A DNA stretch of 34,627 nt. Source: Limosilactobacillus gorillae (GTDB taxonomy: Bacteria; Bacillota; Bacilli; Lactobacillales; Lactobacillaceae). Below, one piece after another: positions 7,347 through 15,604 of the stretch. The notes under the pieces are model-generated. The model ran no database searches. It saw only the letters and a list, made by a program, of their open reading frames with translations, and was not told where the DNA came from. How positions within the stretch are numbered: the stretch's first letter is position 1; the number at the start of each line of letters is the position of its first letter. The position numbers and the translations under genes are program-made. The stretch spans positions 1 to 34,627 of the forward strand of contig NZ_BCAH01000013.1 of assembly GCF_001293735.1 (NCBI RefSeq). The letters are read 5' to 3'.

Positions 7347-9197
7347 ATGAAAAAGATCAGGCCAGCAAGTGCCGATCAGAGGAGTCGTTACGTTACGGGA
7401 ATTGATGGGCTGCGGACATTGGCGGTAATGGGAGTTATTATTTACCACCTTTTCATTGCTCAGCTTCCGGGGGGCTTTTTGGGAGTGCCACTCTTCCTCT
7501 TGATTTCAGGCTACTTTGTTACTAATCAGTTGCAAAACGAGTGGGATCAGACCCAAACGATTGACCTTGTTCGACTGTATAAGCGACGCTTTTGGCGTCT
7601 TTATCCGCCATTGATTGGGATGCTGGTGACAACCGTGATTTACATTACCTTGTTTAGCCACCAGCTCCTTTACCAGCTGCGCCAGATCGTGGTCACTAAC
7701 CTACTATGGGTTTATAATTGGTGGGAAATTGGTCACGGCCAGTCATACTTTGATCGCTTTAATGGCGAGTCACCCTTTACCCACCTGTGGACATTGGGGG
7801 TTGAGGCCCAGTTCTACTTAATTTGGCCCGCCCTTTTGTTCATCGCTTTCGTGGGTCTAGGCAGGCATCGTCGACTGATTAAATGGTTAACTTTACTTCT
7901 AGCAGTTGGTTCGGCCGTCTTGATGGCGGCCCTGTATAACCCAGCTAACTTAAACCGGGTTTATTACGGGACTGACACCCGGGCCTTCTCCCTTTTGTTG
8001 GGTGCCTGGTTAGCGATGGTCTGGCCAAGAAGGCGCCTGCGTAATAACTTAGCTCCAACTGAGAAGACAGTTTTAAATGGGGCAGGGGTGATTAGCTTCT
8101 TAATCTTACTAATTGGCTTTTGCACTCTGGACGGTCAGGCGAAGGGAACCTACTTTGGCGGGATGTTTGCTTACAGCTTGGTAGGTACAATTCTCTTAGC
8201 AACGATTGTTCACCCTGGTGCCTCAATGAACCGCTGGTTAACCAACCCGGTCTTTTCCTGGGTTGGCCGCCGTTCGTATGGGATCTACATCTATCAGTTT
8301 CCGATTATGGTTTTTTACGAAGCTAAGGTTCAAGTTGGGGCGCATCCCTTCATCAATGGGTTAATCGAGGTGGCGATGATCCTTTTAGCTGCCGAGCTCT
8401 CCTACCGGCTGGTAGAACAGCCGATGAAGACCTTCCGCTTCCGAAGTGTCCGTGAGACGCTCGAGACCCGCCCACGGAATCCTAGGAAATTGGCCCAATT
8501 GGGGATCGCTGGTCTAATGTTGGTAGCAGCCTTAATTGGTCTTTGCCTTCCAGAAAGGGCCCCGGCCAAGACCGGCCTACAGACCCACCTTGCTAAGGCT
8601 AATCAAACCACAGCAGCCCGTAACAAGTTAATTGCGTCGGGAAAGACGCCTAAGGTACAGGTGAATGCCAAGTCACTCAAGGCTAAGTATCAGTTATCTG
8701 AGAAGCAGCTTAAGGTCCTGAGTAGACTAAAGATGACGGTGATTGGTGACTCAGTGATGGTCGACGCGGCTCAAAATATTCAGGAGCTGGTTCCGGATGC
8801 CTATGTCGATGCCCAGGTTGGACGTCAGGGGAGCGCCGGGCCAGCGGTGATCAATAGCCTCAAGCAGCAAGGGCACCTGGCTAAAATTGTGGTCTTAAAT
8901 CTGGGGACTAATGGTCCAATGACGACCCAAACAATTGATGAAATCTTGAATGCAATTGGTAAGGACCGCCAGATCTACTGGATTAATACTCATTTGCCAA
9001 CTAAGAGCTGGGAAAAAACGGTTAATAAGCAGCTTAGGAAACTAGCTAAGCACAATGCCAATGTCCACCTGGTGGATTGGAATCGACAGTCCAAGGGTCA
9101 CGACAGTTGGTTTGCGAATGATCAGGTTCACATGGACCAAGAAGGTAACGTACAGTTTACTCGGCTTCTAGTAACCACGATCCTGAAGAACCATTAA
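7347..9197 (+). CDS. OatA-like membrane O-acetyltransferase with SGNH domain
   Basis: The 616-aa protein combines an N-terminal acyltransferase-3 membrane domain (about residues 20-350, roughly ten hydrophobic segments) with a C-terminal extracytoplasmic SGNH esterase-fold domain (about 455-616). SGNH motifs are visible: GDSVM (nucleophile Ser about 468), NLGTNG, and the catalytic pair in DQVHMD (Asp about 591, His about 594). This is the architecture of peptidoglycan O-acetyltransferases OatA/OatB, which give lysozyme resistance; a teichoic acid or polysaccharide acetylase cannot be excluded. ATG 7347 is chosen because AGGAGGG ends 5 bases before it; the frame is open back to 7290, inside the upstream gene. 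Confidence 0.88.
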   Translation: MKKIRPASADQRSRYVTGIDGLRTLAVMGVIIYHLFIAQLPGGFLGVPLFLLISGYFVTNQLQNEWDQTQTIDLVRLYKRRFWRLYPPLIGMLVTTVIYITLFSHQLLYQLRQIVVTNLLWVYNWWEIGHGQSYFDRFNGESPFTHLWTLGVEAQFYLIWPALLFIAFVGLGRHRRLIKWLTLLLAVGSAVLMAALYNPANLNRVYYGTDTRAFSLLLGAWLAMVWPRRRLRNNLAPTEKTVLNGAGVISFLILLIGFCTLDGQAKGTYFGGMFAYSLVGTILLATIVHPGASMNRWLTNPVFSWVGRRSYGIYIYQFPIMVFYEAKVQVGAHPFINGLIEVAMILLAAELSYRLVEQPMKTFRFRSVRETLETRPRNPRKLAQLGIAGLMLVAALIGLCLPERAPAKTGLQTHLAKANQTTAARNKLIASGKTPKVQVNAKSLKAKYQLSEKQLKVLSRLKMTVIGDSVMVDAAQNIQELVPDAYVDAQVGRQGSAGPAVINSLKQQGHLAKIVVLNLGTNGPMTTQTIDEILNAIGKDRQIYWINTHLPTKSWEKTVNKQLRKLAKHNANVHLVDWNRQSKGHDSWFANDQVHMDQEGNVQFTRLLVTTILKNH

Positions 9198-9227
9198 TAA
9201 TATAGGTAGAAAGAAGATTTGATTAGC

Positions 9228-10046
9228 ATGAAAAAGATCATTGCGCTCGACTTGGACAATACCCTTTTGAACAATCAAAAGGAGATTAGTCCGGCAAATA
9301 TCAGGGTATTACGTAAACTTCACGAACAGGGGGTTAAGGTGGTGTTATGTACCGGCCGTCCGATTAATGCAATCTGGCACCTTATTGAGCAGCTGGGGCT
9401 AACTGAGCCGGATGACTTTACGATTACCTTTAATGGGGGACTAGTGATTAATAACCGGTCCCGTCAGCTCCTCTTTTCAAACGGATTGAGCAAAGGCGAC
9501 TTGATCCCAGTCCACGATTTTATGGCGGCTCGTAAATTACCGATGGACATCCTGGACTTTGAGCAAATCTATGAAATTGACCCGGCCCACCGATCTTTGT
9601 ACCGGCAAACGATCAAAAATATCCGTTTTGAGGCTACAACCTTTGCTGACCTGCGGGGTGGTGATTACGTGTATGCTAAGAACGTACTGGCGATTCCAAA
9701 GGAGGAAATGCCGGCCATTAAGGAGGAGGTTCTTGCCACCAAGGAAATCACCGCCCGGGTACAGGTGGTTCAGTCCCAGCCCCACATTCTGGAATTTCTA
9801 CCCCAGGGAAGTGACAAGGCGGTTGGCCTTGAACACTTACTGAGCCACTTCGGGCTGAACTTTTCTGATTTAATGGCCTTCGGAGATGCTGACAACGATG
9901 CTGGGATGCTCAAGGCTGCCGGTGATGGGGTGGTGATGGCTAACGGCTTACCAGCTGTCAAGGCAATTGCTGACCACGAAACACTTTCTAATGAAAACGA
10001 TGGGGTTGCACGTTACTTAACCAAGACGTTTGCAACAATACTGTAA
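9228..10046 (+). CDS. HAD-superfamily Cof-type phosphatase
   Basis: Predicted cytoplasmic sugar-phosphate or nucleotide phosphatase, 272 aa from ATG 9228. HAD motifs are complete: motif I DLDNTLL (Asp8, Asp10), motif II CTGRP, the motif III lysine in SDKAVG and motif IV GDADNDAGML. The large insert between motifs II and III is the Cof/type IIB cap. The frame would also allow TTG 9219, but ATG 9228 sits better after AGGTAGAAAGAAG. It lies 30 bases after the acyltransferase and may be in its transcript. Substrate unknown: Cof-type enzymes are promiscuous. Confidence 0.9.
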   Translation: MKKIIALDLDNTLLNNQKEISPANIRVLRKLHEQGVKVVLCTGRPINAIWHLIEQLGLTEPDDFTITFNGGLVINNRSRQLLFSNGLSKGDLIPVHDFMAARKLPMDILDFEQIYEIDPAHRSLYRQTIKNIRFEATTFADLRGGDYVYAKNVLAIPKEEMPAIKEEVLATKEITARVQVVQSQPHILEFLPQGSDKAVGLEHLLSHFGLNFSDLMAFGDADNDAGMLKAAGDGVVMANGLPAVKAIADHETLSNENDGVARYLTKTFATIL

Positions 10047-10065
10047 TATTACTCTAAATTTGAAG

Positions 10066-10124
10066 GCAAATTGATTCGAAAATAAGATTTCATGATCTTT
10101 TTTCGAATTAATTTGCTTTTTTTG
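10066..10124 (+). terminator. Long hairpin terminator after the HAD gene
   Basis: GCAAATTGATTCGAAAA (10066-10082) pairs almost fully with the arm ending at 10116, with a nested AAGAT/ATCTT helix, followed by seven or more T. The symmetric A/T flanks suggest it may act bidirectionally. Confidence 0.85.
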
Positions 10125-10364
10125 TGCTGATTTAAATGATCCGAAGAATAAAATTAGGCGAACTTGAAAACCCAATCCGTTGGTGGTTGACTAAATGTCA
10201 TTTTTCCATGAGGGTGTTTTTATTACAAAAAATTACATTTTAAACGATGATCCAGAGCGAATCGCAACTCGATTGAAACCTGTTAGTAATATTCTGCCTG
10301 TATCATAAGGAACGTAAATTTGAGAGCACGCGTAAACGAAAAATAAAGGATGGTTAAATACTTT
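10125..10364 (+). other. Upstream region of the Apf gene, no gene seen
   Basis: About 240 AT-rich bases with no convincing ORF. Scattered elements occur (TTGACT near 10188, TTGAAA near 10273, TATCAT at 10301), but none is paired at 16-18 base spacing, so no promoter is called. The highly expressed Apf genes of lactobacilli typically have long untranslated leaders, which would fit. Confidence 0.4.
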
Positions 10365-10946
10365 ATGTTAAAGAAGAACTTATTGAAGATTTCTGCAACC
10401 CTTGGTGTGGCCGCATTAGGGGTAGCCGCTACCGCTAGTGTTGCGAATGCCGACACGGTGTACACTGTTCAATCAGGTGACACTCTGTCTGGTATCTCCC
10501 AAAAGTTCGCTAACAACACTAACCTAGTTGATTCCTTAGCAAAGAATAACAACATTCAAAACATTAACTTAATCTACGTTGGCCAACAACTCCTAATCAA
10601 GGATGATGGTGAAATTACTCAAGCTACGCCACAACAAGCTCAGACCCTGCCATCAGCTAACACTAACGCATCAGCTAACACGGATTCTTCCGCTAGCTCC
10701 CAGGCAACTACTACTACTTCTGGTTCTGATGCCGATGCCAAGGCATGGATCGCTAATCGTGAATCTAGTGGTTCCTACACCGCTCAAAACGGTAATTACT
10801 ACGGTAAGTACCAACTTTCCCGTAGCTACTTAGGCGGTGACCTGTCTGCTGCTAACCAAGAACGTGTTGCTGACCAATACGTTGCATCCCGTTACGGTTC
10901 CTGGAGTGCAGCCAAGTCCTTCTGGCTTGCTAATGGCTGGTACTAA
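10365..10946 (+). CDS. apf: Secreted LysM/Apf (aggregation-promoting factor) protein
   Basis: Secreted cell-surface protein, 193 aa. A Lys-rich start and hydrophobic core form a signal peptide ending at SVANA-DT (cleavage after about residue 29). One LysM module (about 31-76, TVQSGDTLSGISQKF) binds peptidoglycan. A Ser/Thr/Gln linker follows, then the Apf C-terminal domain (WIANRESSGSY through WLANGWY), which resembles a small transglycosylase/Rpf fold with a candidate catalytic Glu in NRESSG. Such proteins affect aggregation and cell shape in lactobacilli. ATG 10365 is preferred to 10350, since the latter lies inside the ribosome site AAAGGATGG. Confidence 0.9.
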   Translation: MLKKNLLKISATLGVAALGVAATASVANADTVYTVQSGDTLSGISQKFANNTNLVDSLAKNNNIQNINLIYVGQQLLIKDDGEITQATPQQAQTLPSANTNASANTDSSASSQATTTTSGSDADAKAWIANRESSGSYTAQNGNYYGKYQLSRSYLGGDLSAANQERVADQYVASRYGSWSAAKSFWLANGWY

Positions 10947-10973
10947 TATTAAGATAATTAGATAATCAATCTA

Positions 10974-11013
10974 AAAAAACGCCCCGGTAGAAAAACCTAC
11001 CGGGGCGTTTTTT
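10974..11013 (+). terminator. Strong terminator after apf
   Basis: A stem of about 17 bp centred on CGCCCCGGTAG/CTACCGGGGCG with A and T runs on either side; probably works in both directions. Confidence 0.94.
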
Positions 11014-11147
11014 AGGGTACAGAGACCCCTTTTATCCAGTACATTCGATTAGTAGGAAATGTAGAAGCTGTTATGATTAGTTCTAGAGGCGACTAGGATC
11101 CGCACTCCAAAGTATGACAGCTTATGATGGCTTCCCTTGAATAATAC

Positions 11148-11182
11148 AAAAGGCACTTGAGTCATGACTCAAGTGCCTTTTT
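11148..11182 (-). terminator. Terminator after manA
   Basis: A perfect 15-bp palindrome AAAAGGCACTTGAGT with loop CATG lies just beyond the manA stop codon. Flanking A and T runs let it act in both directions. Confidence 0.9.
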
Positions 11183-11183
11183 A

Positions 11184-12146
11184 TTAAACGGTGCTGGTGG
11201 AGGCAATGATGGTCATGTGGCCAGTCAGCGTCCATTCCTGAACGTCAGCAGGTAACAAGAGGTGGGTACCTTTTTTAAGGGGATAGTCGGTCCCGTCAAC
11301 TGTCAGGGTGCCCTCCCCATCAATTACGGAAACGAGAGTGTAAGGGCGCTGAGCGGTTAAGGATAATTGACCATTGATATCCCACTTATAGACGGAGAAA
11401 TAAGGAGACGTTGGTGGGGCCACCAGGGTGGTTATTGAAGACGTACCCCGCTGCTCAATACTTGGCGTAAGGTGTGGTTCTTCAAAGGGGACGGTGGTTA
11501 CGTCTTCTGACTGCTGAAGGTGAAGCGCCCGTTTTTGACCTGTCGTGGCGTCAACCCGATCGTAGTCGTAAAGACGGTACGTAGTATCAGAGCTTTGCTG
11601 GGTTTCCAAGACGACGATTCCCTTGTTTAAGGCGTGGATGGTACCACTAGGGACGTAGACGAAGTCGCCAGTCTTAACGGGACGCTTCAAGAAGAGTTGG
11701 TCCCACTTGGCCCCATCAATCATTTCCTTTAGCTGAGCCTTAGTCTTGGCAGTGTGACCATACGTTAGGTAAGCACCTGGTTCGGCGTGGATAACATACC
11801 AGCATTCGGTTTTACCAAGTTCGTGCTCGTGTTCCTCAGCGTACTCGTCGTCGGGGTGTACTTGCACGGATAGGCTGGCTTCAGCATCTAAAATCTTGGT
11901 CAGGAGGGGAAAGACCGGAGATTTACTGTTACCAAAGAGCTCAGGATGTTCACGGTAGACGTCGGGGAGGAGCTGGCCCTTAAAGCGGCCGTTTTCAATC
12001 CGGCTGGGACCGTGGGGATGGCCGGAGATAGCCCAACACTCGCCGATTTTACCATCTGGTAGTTGGTAGCCAAAGTCGCTAGCTAAGCGTCGGCCACCCC
12101 AGATTTTTTCGTGAAAGACGGGAGTTAAGAAAAATGGTTCTGACAT
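11184..12146 (-). CDS. manA: Mannose-6-phosphate isomerase, class I
   Basis: Interconverts mannose-6-P and fructose-6-P, linking mannose taken up by a PTS with glycolysis or the phosphoketolase route. The 320-aa length is that of the short Firmicutes class I enzyme. Visible cupin metal ligands lie in QVHPDDEYAEEHE and in PSGTIHALNKG; GKTECWYVI and the C-terminal beta-rich domain also fit. ATG at 12146 follows GAGGTGATCT. It has its own promoter and terminator. It faces away from the mannose PTS at 13.8 kb, but the functional tie is obvious. Confidence 0.95.
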   Translation of the reverse strand: MSEPFFLTPVFHEKIWGGRRLASDFGYQLPDGKIGECWAISGHPHGPSRIENGRFKGQLLPDVYREHPELFGNSKSPVFPLLTKILDAEASLSVQVHPDDEYAEEHEHELGKTECWYVIHAEPGAYLTYGHTAKTKAQLKEMIDGAKWDQLFLKRPVKTGDFVYVPSGTIHALNKGIVVLETQQSSDTTYRLYDYDRVDATTGQKRALHLQQSEDVTTVPFEEPHLTPSIEQRGTSSITTLVAPPTSPYFSVYKWDINGQLSLTAQRPYTLVSVIDGEGTLTVDGTDYPLKKGTHLLLPADVQEWTLTGHMTIIASTSTV

Positions 12147-12191
12147 TAGATCACCTCATTCAATTTCAGAAAACGGTATCATTCGTTTTCA

Positions 12192-12220
12192 AGGATAAGC
12201 GGTCTGAACCAATCTGTCAA
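12192..12220 (-). promoter_or_regulatory. SigA promoter of manA
   Basis: On the minus strand TTGACA (12215-12220), 17-base spacer, TATCCT (12192-12197), about 45 bases before the manA ATG. Confidence 0.7.
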
Positions 12221-12284
12221 CCGGTGGGGGGCAAAACAGGGTGACAAAGTTAATCGTTAGAACAAGTATTTTGCAACTCTGAAT

Positions 12285-12322
12285 GGAAAAAATAGTGCCC
12301 CCTGCGTTGAAGTAGGGGGCAG
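12285..12322 (-). terminator. Terminator after the DyP peroxidase
   Basis: On the minus strand TGCCCCCT/AGGGGGCA forms a stem around ACTTCAACGC, followed by ACTATTTTTT. Confidence 0.85.
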
Positions 12323-12333
12323 TAAAAAGTTGA

Positions 12334-13275
12334 TTAATACTGGTTATCAGCGATTTTATCGAGGGTATCAAGGGACGGGATGAAGAAGACCTGACCGCTA
12401 ACCGGTGTCGAATAATCGAGTATGAGATCATTTTTAGTAAACATGTTGGTCAGCATGGCCTTGGTAACATTCCAATAACGGGCGTAGCCAATGAAGTAGG
12501 TCCCAGTGATGTTTTGGCCGGGGTCAGAGAAAGGAACGTTCATTCGGACGATTTTATGCTCGATTCCGTTCCGATTATCCTGAGCGGCGACGTTGTGGGC
12601 ACGTTGATTTTTCTCTTCATCATCTTGTTCTAAGTCGGTGAATTTTTTGCGCCCAATCACCTGTTCTTGTTGTTCGGCCGATAGGTCCTTCCAATTGTCC
12701 ATTTGGTGAAGGTACTTTTGGGCAAAGGCATAGGAACCGTTTTCGAATTCGGGGTCTTCGTCATGGATGATCCCCCATTCAATAGCGTCGTCATCGATCG
12801 GGTTTTCGGTTCCGTCGACAAAACCGATAATTGCCCGTCCTTCGAAGTAGCGGAAACCGTGAGTTTCGTCAACGGTGGTTGTGACTGGCCGCAGAAAGGT
12901 CATCACCTCATCAACTACTTCATAGGTGACGGATTGGTCGTCGGCGCGCACGTGGAGGAAGAGGTCAGCTGGTGTACCAGGGGCATCATACTTATCCCCC
13001 TTGATACCAGTAAAGTCCTCTAATTCGTTGGGTTTAGGTGCACTAGGAAACAGGTAGTCCCACGCTAAACTGGATATGCCAAAGGCAATCCGGAGGTGGC
13101 TGTCTGGGTAGCGAACGTTTAAGGAACGCTTAATGGCTTGCAGGCGATCGGCGGTTTCTTCAACGGCCTCTTTTTCGGTAGCTTGTTCCTTGTGGAGCAA
13201 GGAAAGCATCAAAAAAGTGACGTTCTTACCGGCATCAATATAGACATCTTGGGAACGTAATGGGTTGACTGACAT
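12334..13275 (-). CDS. DyP-type heme peroxidase
   Basis: Dye-decolorising peroxidase, 313 aa, which uses heme and H2O2. The family signature GFVDGTENP is present with the distal Asp154; His227 (QRAHNV) is the likely proximal heme ligand and Arg244 (KIVRMN) a conserved heme-pocket residue. No Tat or Sec signal is visible, so it should be cytoplasmic (YfeX/DyP class B-like). ATG 13275 follows a strong AAGGAGG. Most lactobacilli make no heme, so activity would depend on external heme. No encapsulin gene adjoins, although DyP enzymes are often encapsulin cargo. Confidence 0.92.
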   Translation of the reverse strand: MSVNPLRSQDVYIDAGKNVTFLMLSLLHKEQATEKEAVEETADRLQAIKRSLNVRYPDSHLRIAFGISSLAWDYLFPSAPKPNELEDFTGIKGDKYDAPGTPADLFLHVRADDQSVTYEVVDEVMTFLRPVTTTVDETHGFRYFEGRAIIGFVDGTENPIDDDAIEWGIIHDEDPEFENGSYAFAQKYLHQMDNWKDLSAEQQEQVIGRKKFTDLEQDDEEKNQRAHNVAAQDNRNGIEHKIVRMNVPFSDPGQNITGTYFIGYARYWNVTKAMLTNMFTKNDLILDYSTPVSGQVFFIPSLDTLDKIADNQY

Positions 13276-13488
13276 AAAAAACCTCCTTATAGGTGGATAA
13301 GCTACTTTATTAACTAGTTTAGCATAATTGTAAAGAAAGGGTTAGTAATGTTTTAAAATCAAATGGTAATCGGCGATATACAGGCTTTTTTTCACTCCAA
13401 GGCTTAGGAAGTTATTTTTTGTAAGAAATCAAAATTTAAATTTTTTTAACGATGATTATCAGAATAGGTCTAGATGATCAATCATTAT

Positions 13489-13502
13489 TGAACCGGTTTA
13501 CA
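13489..13502 (+). promoter_or_regulatory. Weak cre-like site
   Basis: TGAACCGGTTTACA matches 12 of the 14 positions of the cre consensus, with the core shifted. It lies far upstream of the mannose PTS and may be chance. Confidence 0.3.
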
Positions 13503-13612
13503 GTAGTGACTTAAGGATACATAAGGATCAATTATACAAAATTGGTTTATATAAAACGGCTGTGTTAACGATGACTTTTTTCTTGCATAAACAACACAAA
13601 GACTACATGATG

Positions 13613-13646
13613 TGATAAAATGAACAATGTTTAGTAAACGCTTACA
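13613..13646 (+). promoter_or_regulatory. Mannose PTS promoter with downstream cre site
   Basis: TGATAAAAT (13613-13621) is a TGn-extended -10. AGTAAACGCTTACA (13633-13646) matches the cre consensus at all but its first position and would lie around +5 to +19, where CcpA normally blocks transcription. No -24/-12 element of sigma-54 type (GG...GC) was found, unlike many ManR/LevR-controlled mannose PTS operons. Confidence 0.6.
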
Positions 13647-13660
13647 GAATTTATGAGGGA

Positions 13661-13770
13661 AGCAACCGGGATTGAACGCGTAGTTGCTAGGTTAAATTAC
13701 TATCTGGAAGGAGAGAATACCGACTCATAAATTTGTATCACCCGGTTTATTCAGGTATTAGGTTGTATAG
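13661..13770 (+). promoter_or_regulatory. Structured leader of the mannose PTS operon
   Basis: AGCAAC (13661-13666) can pair with GTTGCT (13683-13688), while AACCGGG (13664-13670) can pair with CCCGGTT (13741-13747). The two pairings share 13664-13666 and exclude each other. A strong ribosome-site-like AAGGAGAG (13708-13715) stands with no ATG, GTG or TTG at a usable distance, and the PTS start at 13771 itself has only a weak site. A regulatory leader is inferred; no known riboswitch is recognised. Confidence 0.4.
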
Positions 13771-14751
13771 ATGTTTAGTATTATCTTGATCAGCCACGGT
13801 CAGATGTCTAAGGGGGTCCTTCACTCCAGTGAAATGATCTTCGGTAAGCAAGAAGATGTTGTGGCGGTCTCATTGAATCCAGATGAGGGGCCTGATGACT
13901 TCCGTAAAAAACTAGAAGAAGCCATCACCAGTCTGGGTAATGCTGAAAAGATCCTTTTTTTGGCCGACCTTTGGGGAGGAACACCGTTCAACCAAACAAG
14001 TAATTTGATCAATGAACGAGAAAAGGGTGACGATTGGGTGATCATTGCAGGGATGAACCTACCAATGGTTATTGAAGCCTACTCCGCCCGTTTCAGCGGT
14101 AAGGATCCTAAAGACGTGGTTGTTAGTATCCTCAGTGAGGGTAAGAAGGGGGCTAAGATCTTCCCGGAAGAACTCAATCCAAAGAAAGCCTCGAAGAAAG
14201 CAGCTACGCCGGCTAACACCGGTGCAGCGGGTTTACCAACTAGCGGCCAAATTCAATATGTCTTGGCCCGGATTGATACCCGTCTTTTGCACGGACAAGT
14301 TGCAACTGGGTGGACGAAGGCAACCAATCCTGATCGGATTATTGTTGTTTCTGACCGGGTTGCCCAAGACAAGTTACGTAAAAATATGATCACTCAGGCT
14401 GCTCCGTCAGGCGTTCCAGCCAACACGGTTCCAATCAAGAAGATGGCTGAAGTTGCCAAGGACGTTCGATTTGGTAAAACCAAGGCAATGCTCTTGTTTG
14501 AAACACCAGAAGATGCCTTAGAAGCGATTGAAGACGGCGTTGAAATCAAGGAATTAAACGTTGGCTCAATGGCTTATAGCGATGGGAAGGTGAACGTTAA
14601 CCAAGTTCTAGCCATGGATCAAAAAGACGTTGATACCTTTAAAAAGCTTGAAAAACTTGGGGTTAAGTTTGATGTCCGGAAGGTACCGTCAAGCTCACCG
14701 GAAAAGATGGATAACCTACTTAAGAAGGCAGAATCGTTACTCAATAACTAA
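13771..14751 (+). CDS. manL: Mannose-family PTS IIAB fusion (ManL type)
   Basis: Phosphoryl-transfer subunit of a mannose/glucose-type PTS, 326 aa. The IIA domain (about 1-135) carries the phosphorylated His9 in ILISHGQ and the WGGTPFN motif; an Ala/Lys/Pro linker (about 136-158) joins it to IIB (about 160-326), with phosphorylated His174 in RIDTRLLHGQVATGW. The frame has a TAG directly before ATG 13771, so this start is forced. It heads the IIAB-IIC-IID-ManO operon. Besides sugar uptake, such IIAB proteins signal to catabolite control. Confidence 0.95.
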   Translation: MFSIILISHGQMSKGVLHSSEMIFGKQEDVVAVSLNPDEGPDDFRKKLEEAITSLGNAEKILFLADLWGGTPFNQTSNLINEREKGDDWVIIAGMNLPMVIEAYSARFSGKDPKDVVVSILSEGKKGAKIFPEELNPKKASKKAATPANTGAAGLPTSGQIQYVLARIDTRLLHGQVATGWTKATNPDRIIVVSDRVAQDKLRKNMITQAAPSGVPANTVPIKKMAEVAKDVRFGKTKAMLLFETPEDALEAIEDGVEIKELNVGSMAYSDGKVNVNQVLAMDQKDVDTFKKLEKLGVKFDVRKVPSSSPEKMDNLLKKAESLLNN

Positions 14752-14771
14752 GATTTGAGGAGAAAAACAAA

Positions 14772-15575
14772 ATGATTGCAGGGATTTTTGTCATCATAAT
14801 TGCGTTTATTGCGGGGATGGGAGGCGTTTTGGATGAATTCCAATGCCACCAACCCCTGGTTGCTTGTACCCTGATTGGGTTAGTAACTGGTCACTTAGTA
14901 CCATGTATCATTCTCGGGGGATCACTTCAAATGATCGCCTTAGGGTGGGCTAATATTGGGGCCGCGGTTGCTCCGGATATTGCGTTGGCCTCCGTTGCCT
15001 CAGCCATTATTTTCGTTCAAGGTGGGGGGCAAAGTAAGGATGTCGGAACGGCAATTGCGATTGCCATTCCACTGGCCGTTGCTGGTTTGTTCTTAACGAT
15101 GATTGTTCGGACGATCTCCGTCGCCATCTCTCATATTATGGACCGCGAAGCTGCAAAGGGGAGCATCCGTGGGGTTAACACTTGGCAATTAATCGCCCTT
15201 TCCTTACAGGGGCTGCGGATTGCCATTCCGGCCCTGGCCCTTCTTTCGATTCCGTCCACGTTGGTTCGAGAATTCTTATCCTCTATGCCATCCTGGCTGA
15301 CTGATGGGATGACCATCGGTGGTGGAATGGTTGTAGCCGTTGGTTACGCCATGGTTATCAACATGATCGCCACTCGTGAGGTTTGGCCATTCTTTATCAT
15401 TGGCTTTGTTCTCGCTGCCGTTTCTCAGCTGACGTTGATTGCCATTGGGGCCTTAGGGCTTGCCTTGACCCTGCTTTACTTACAATTGGAAGGTCATGGC
15501 GGCTCCGGAAACGGGGGTAGCAATGGTGGTCAATCCGCTGGCGACCCACTGGGCGACATCTTGGATGATTACTAA
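14772..15575 (+). CDS. manM: Mannose-family PTS permease IIC
   Basis: Integral membrane sugar channel subunit, 267 aa, with multiple hydrophobic segments. Family landmarks include the N-terminal GMGGVLDEFQCHQP region and GGSLQMIALGWANIGAAVAP. The C-terminus ends in a glycine-rich hydrophilic tail (about 240-267). ATG 14772 follows TTGAGGAG, 20 bases after the IIAB stop. In other Firmicutes the IIC/IID pair is also the receptor for class IIa bacteriocins; whether this one is cannot be told from the sequence. Confidence 0.95.
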   Translation: MIAGIFVIIIAFIAGMGGVLDEFQCHQPLVACTLIGLVTGHLVPCIILGGSLQMIALGWANIGAAVAPDIALASVASAIIFVQGGGQSKDVGTAIAIAIPLAVAGLFLTMIVRTISVAISHIMDREAAKGSIRGVNTWQLIALSLQGLRIAIPALALLSIPSTLVREFLSSMPSWLTDGMTIGGGMVVAVGYAMVINMIATREVWPFFIIGFVLAAVSQLTLIAIGALGLALTLLYLQLEGHGGSGNGGSNGGQSAGDPLGDILDDY

Positions 15576-15604
15576 ACTGAAATTAATCAAGAGGTATCGA
15601 AATT

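Noticed and set aside
10341-10364. Start of apf at ATG 10350
   Set aside because: That ATG is inside the AAAGGATGG ribosome site; ATG 10365 gives a proper signal peptide.
12334-13275. DyP-encapsulin nanocompartment
   Set aside because: No encapsulin shell gene adjoins, and the C-terminus of the peroxidase shows no clear cargo-loading peptide.
13276-13770. Sigma-54 (-24/-12) promoter for the mannose PTS
   Set aside because: No TGGCAC-N5-TTGC-like element was found; a TGn-extended -10 with a cre site explains the region better.
13733-13789. Short leader peptide starting at TTG 13733 and overlapping the IIAB start
   Set aside because: The start is 17 bases from the orphan ribosome site and the 18-codon product has no recognisable character.
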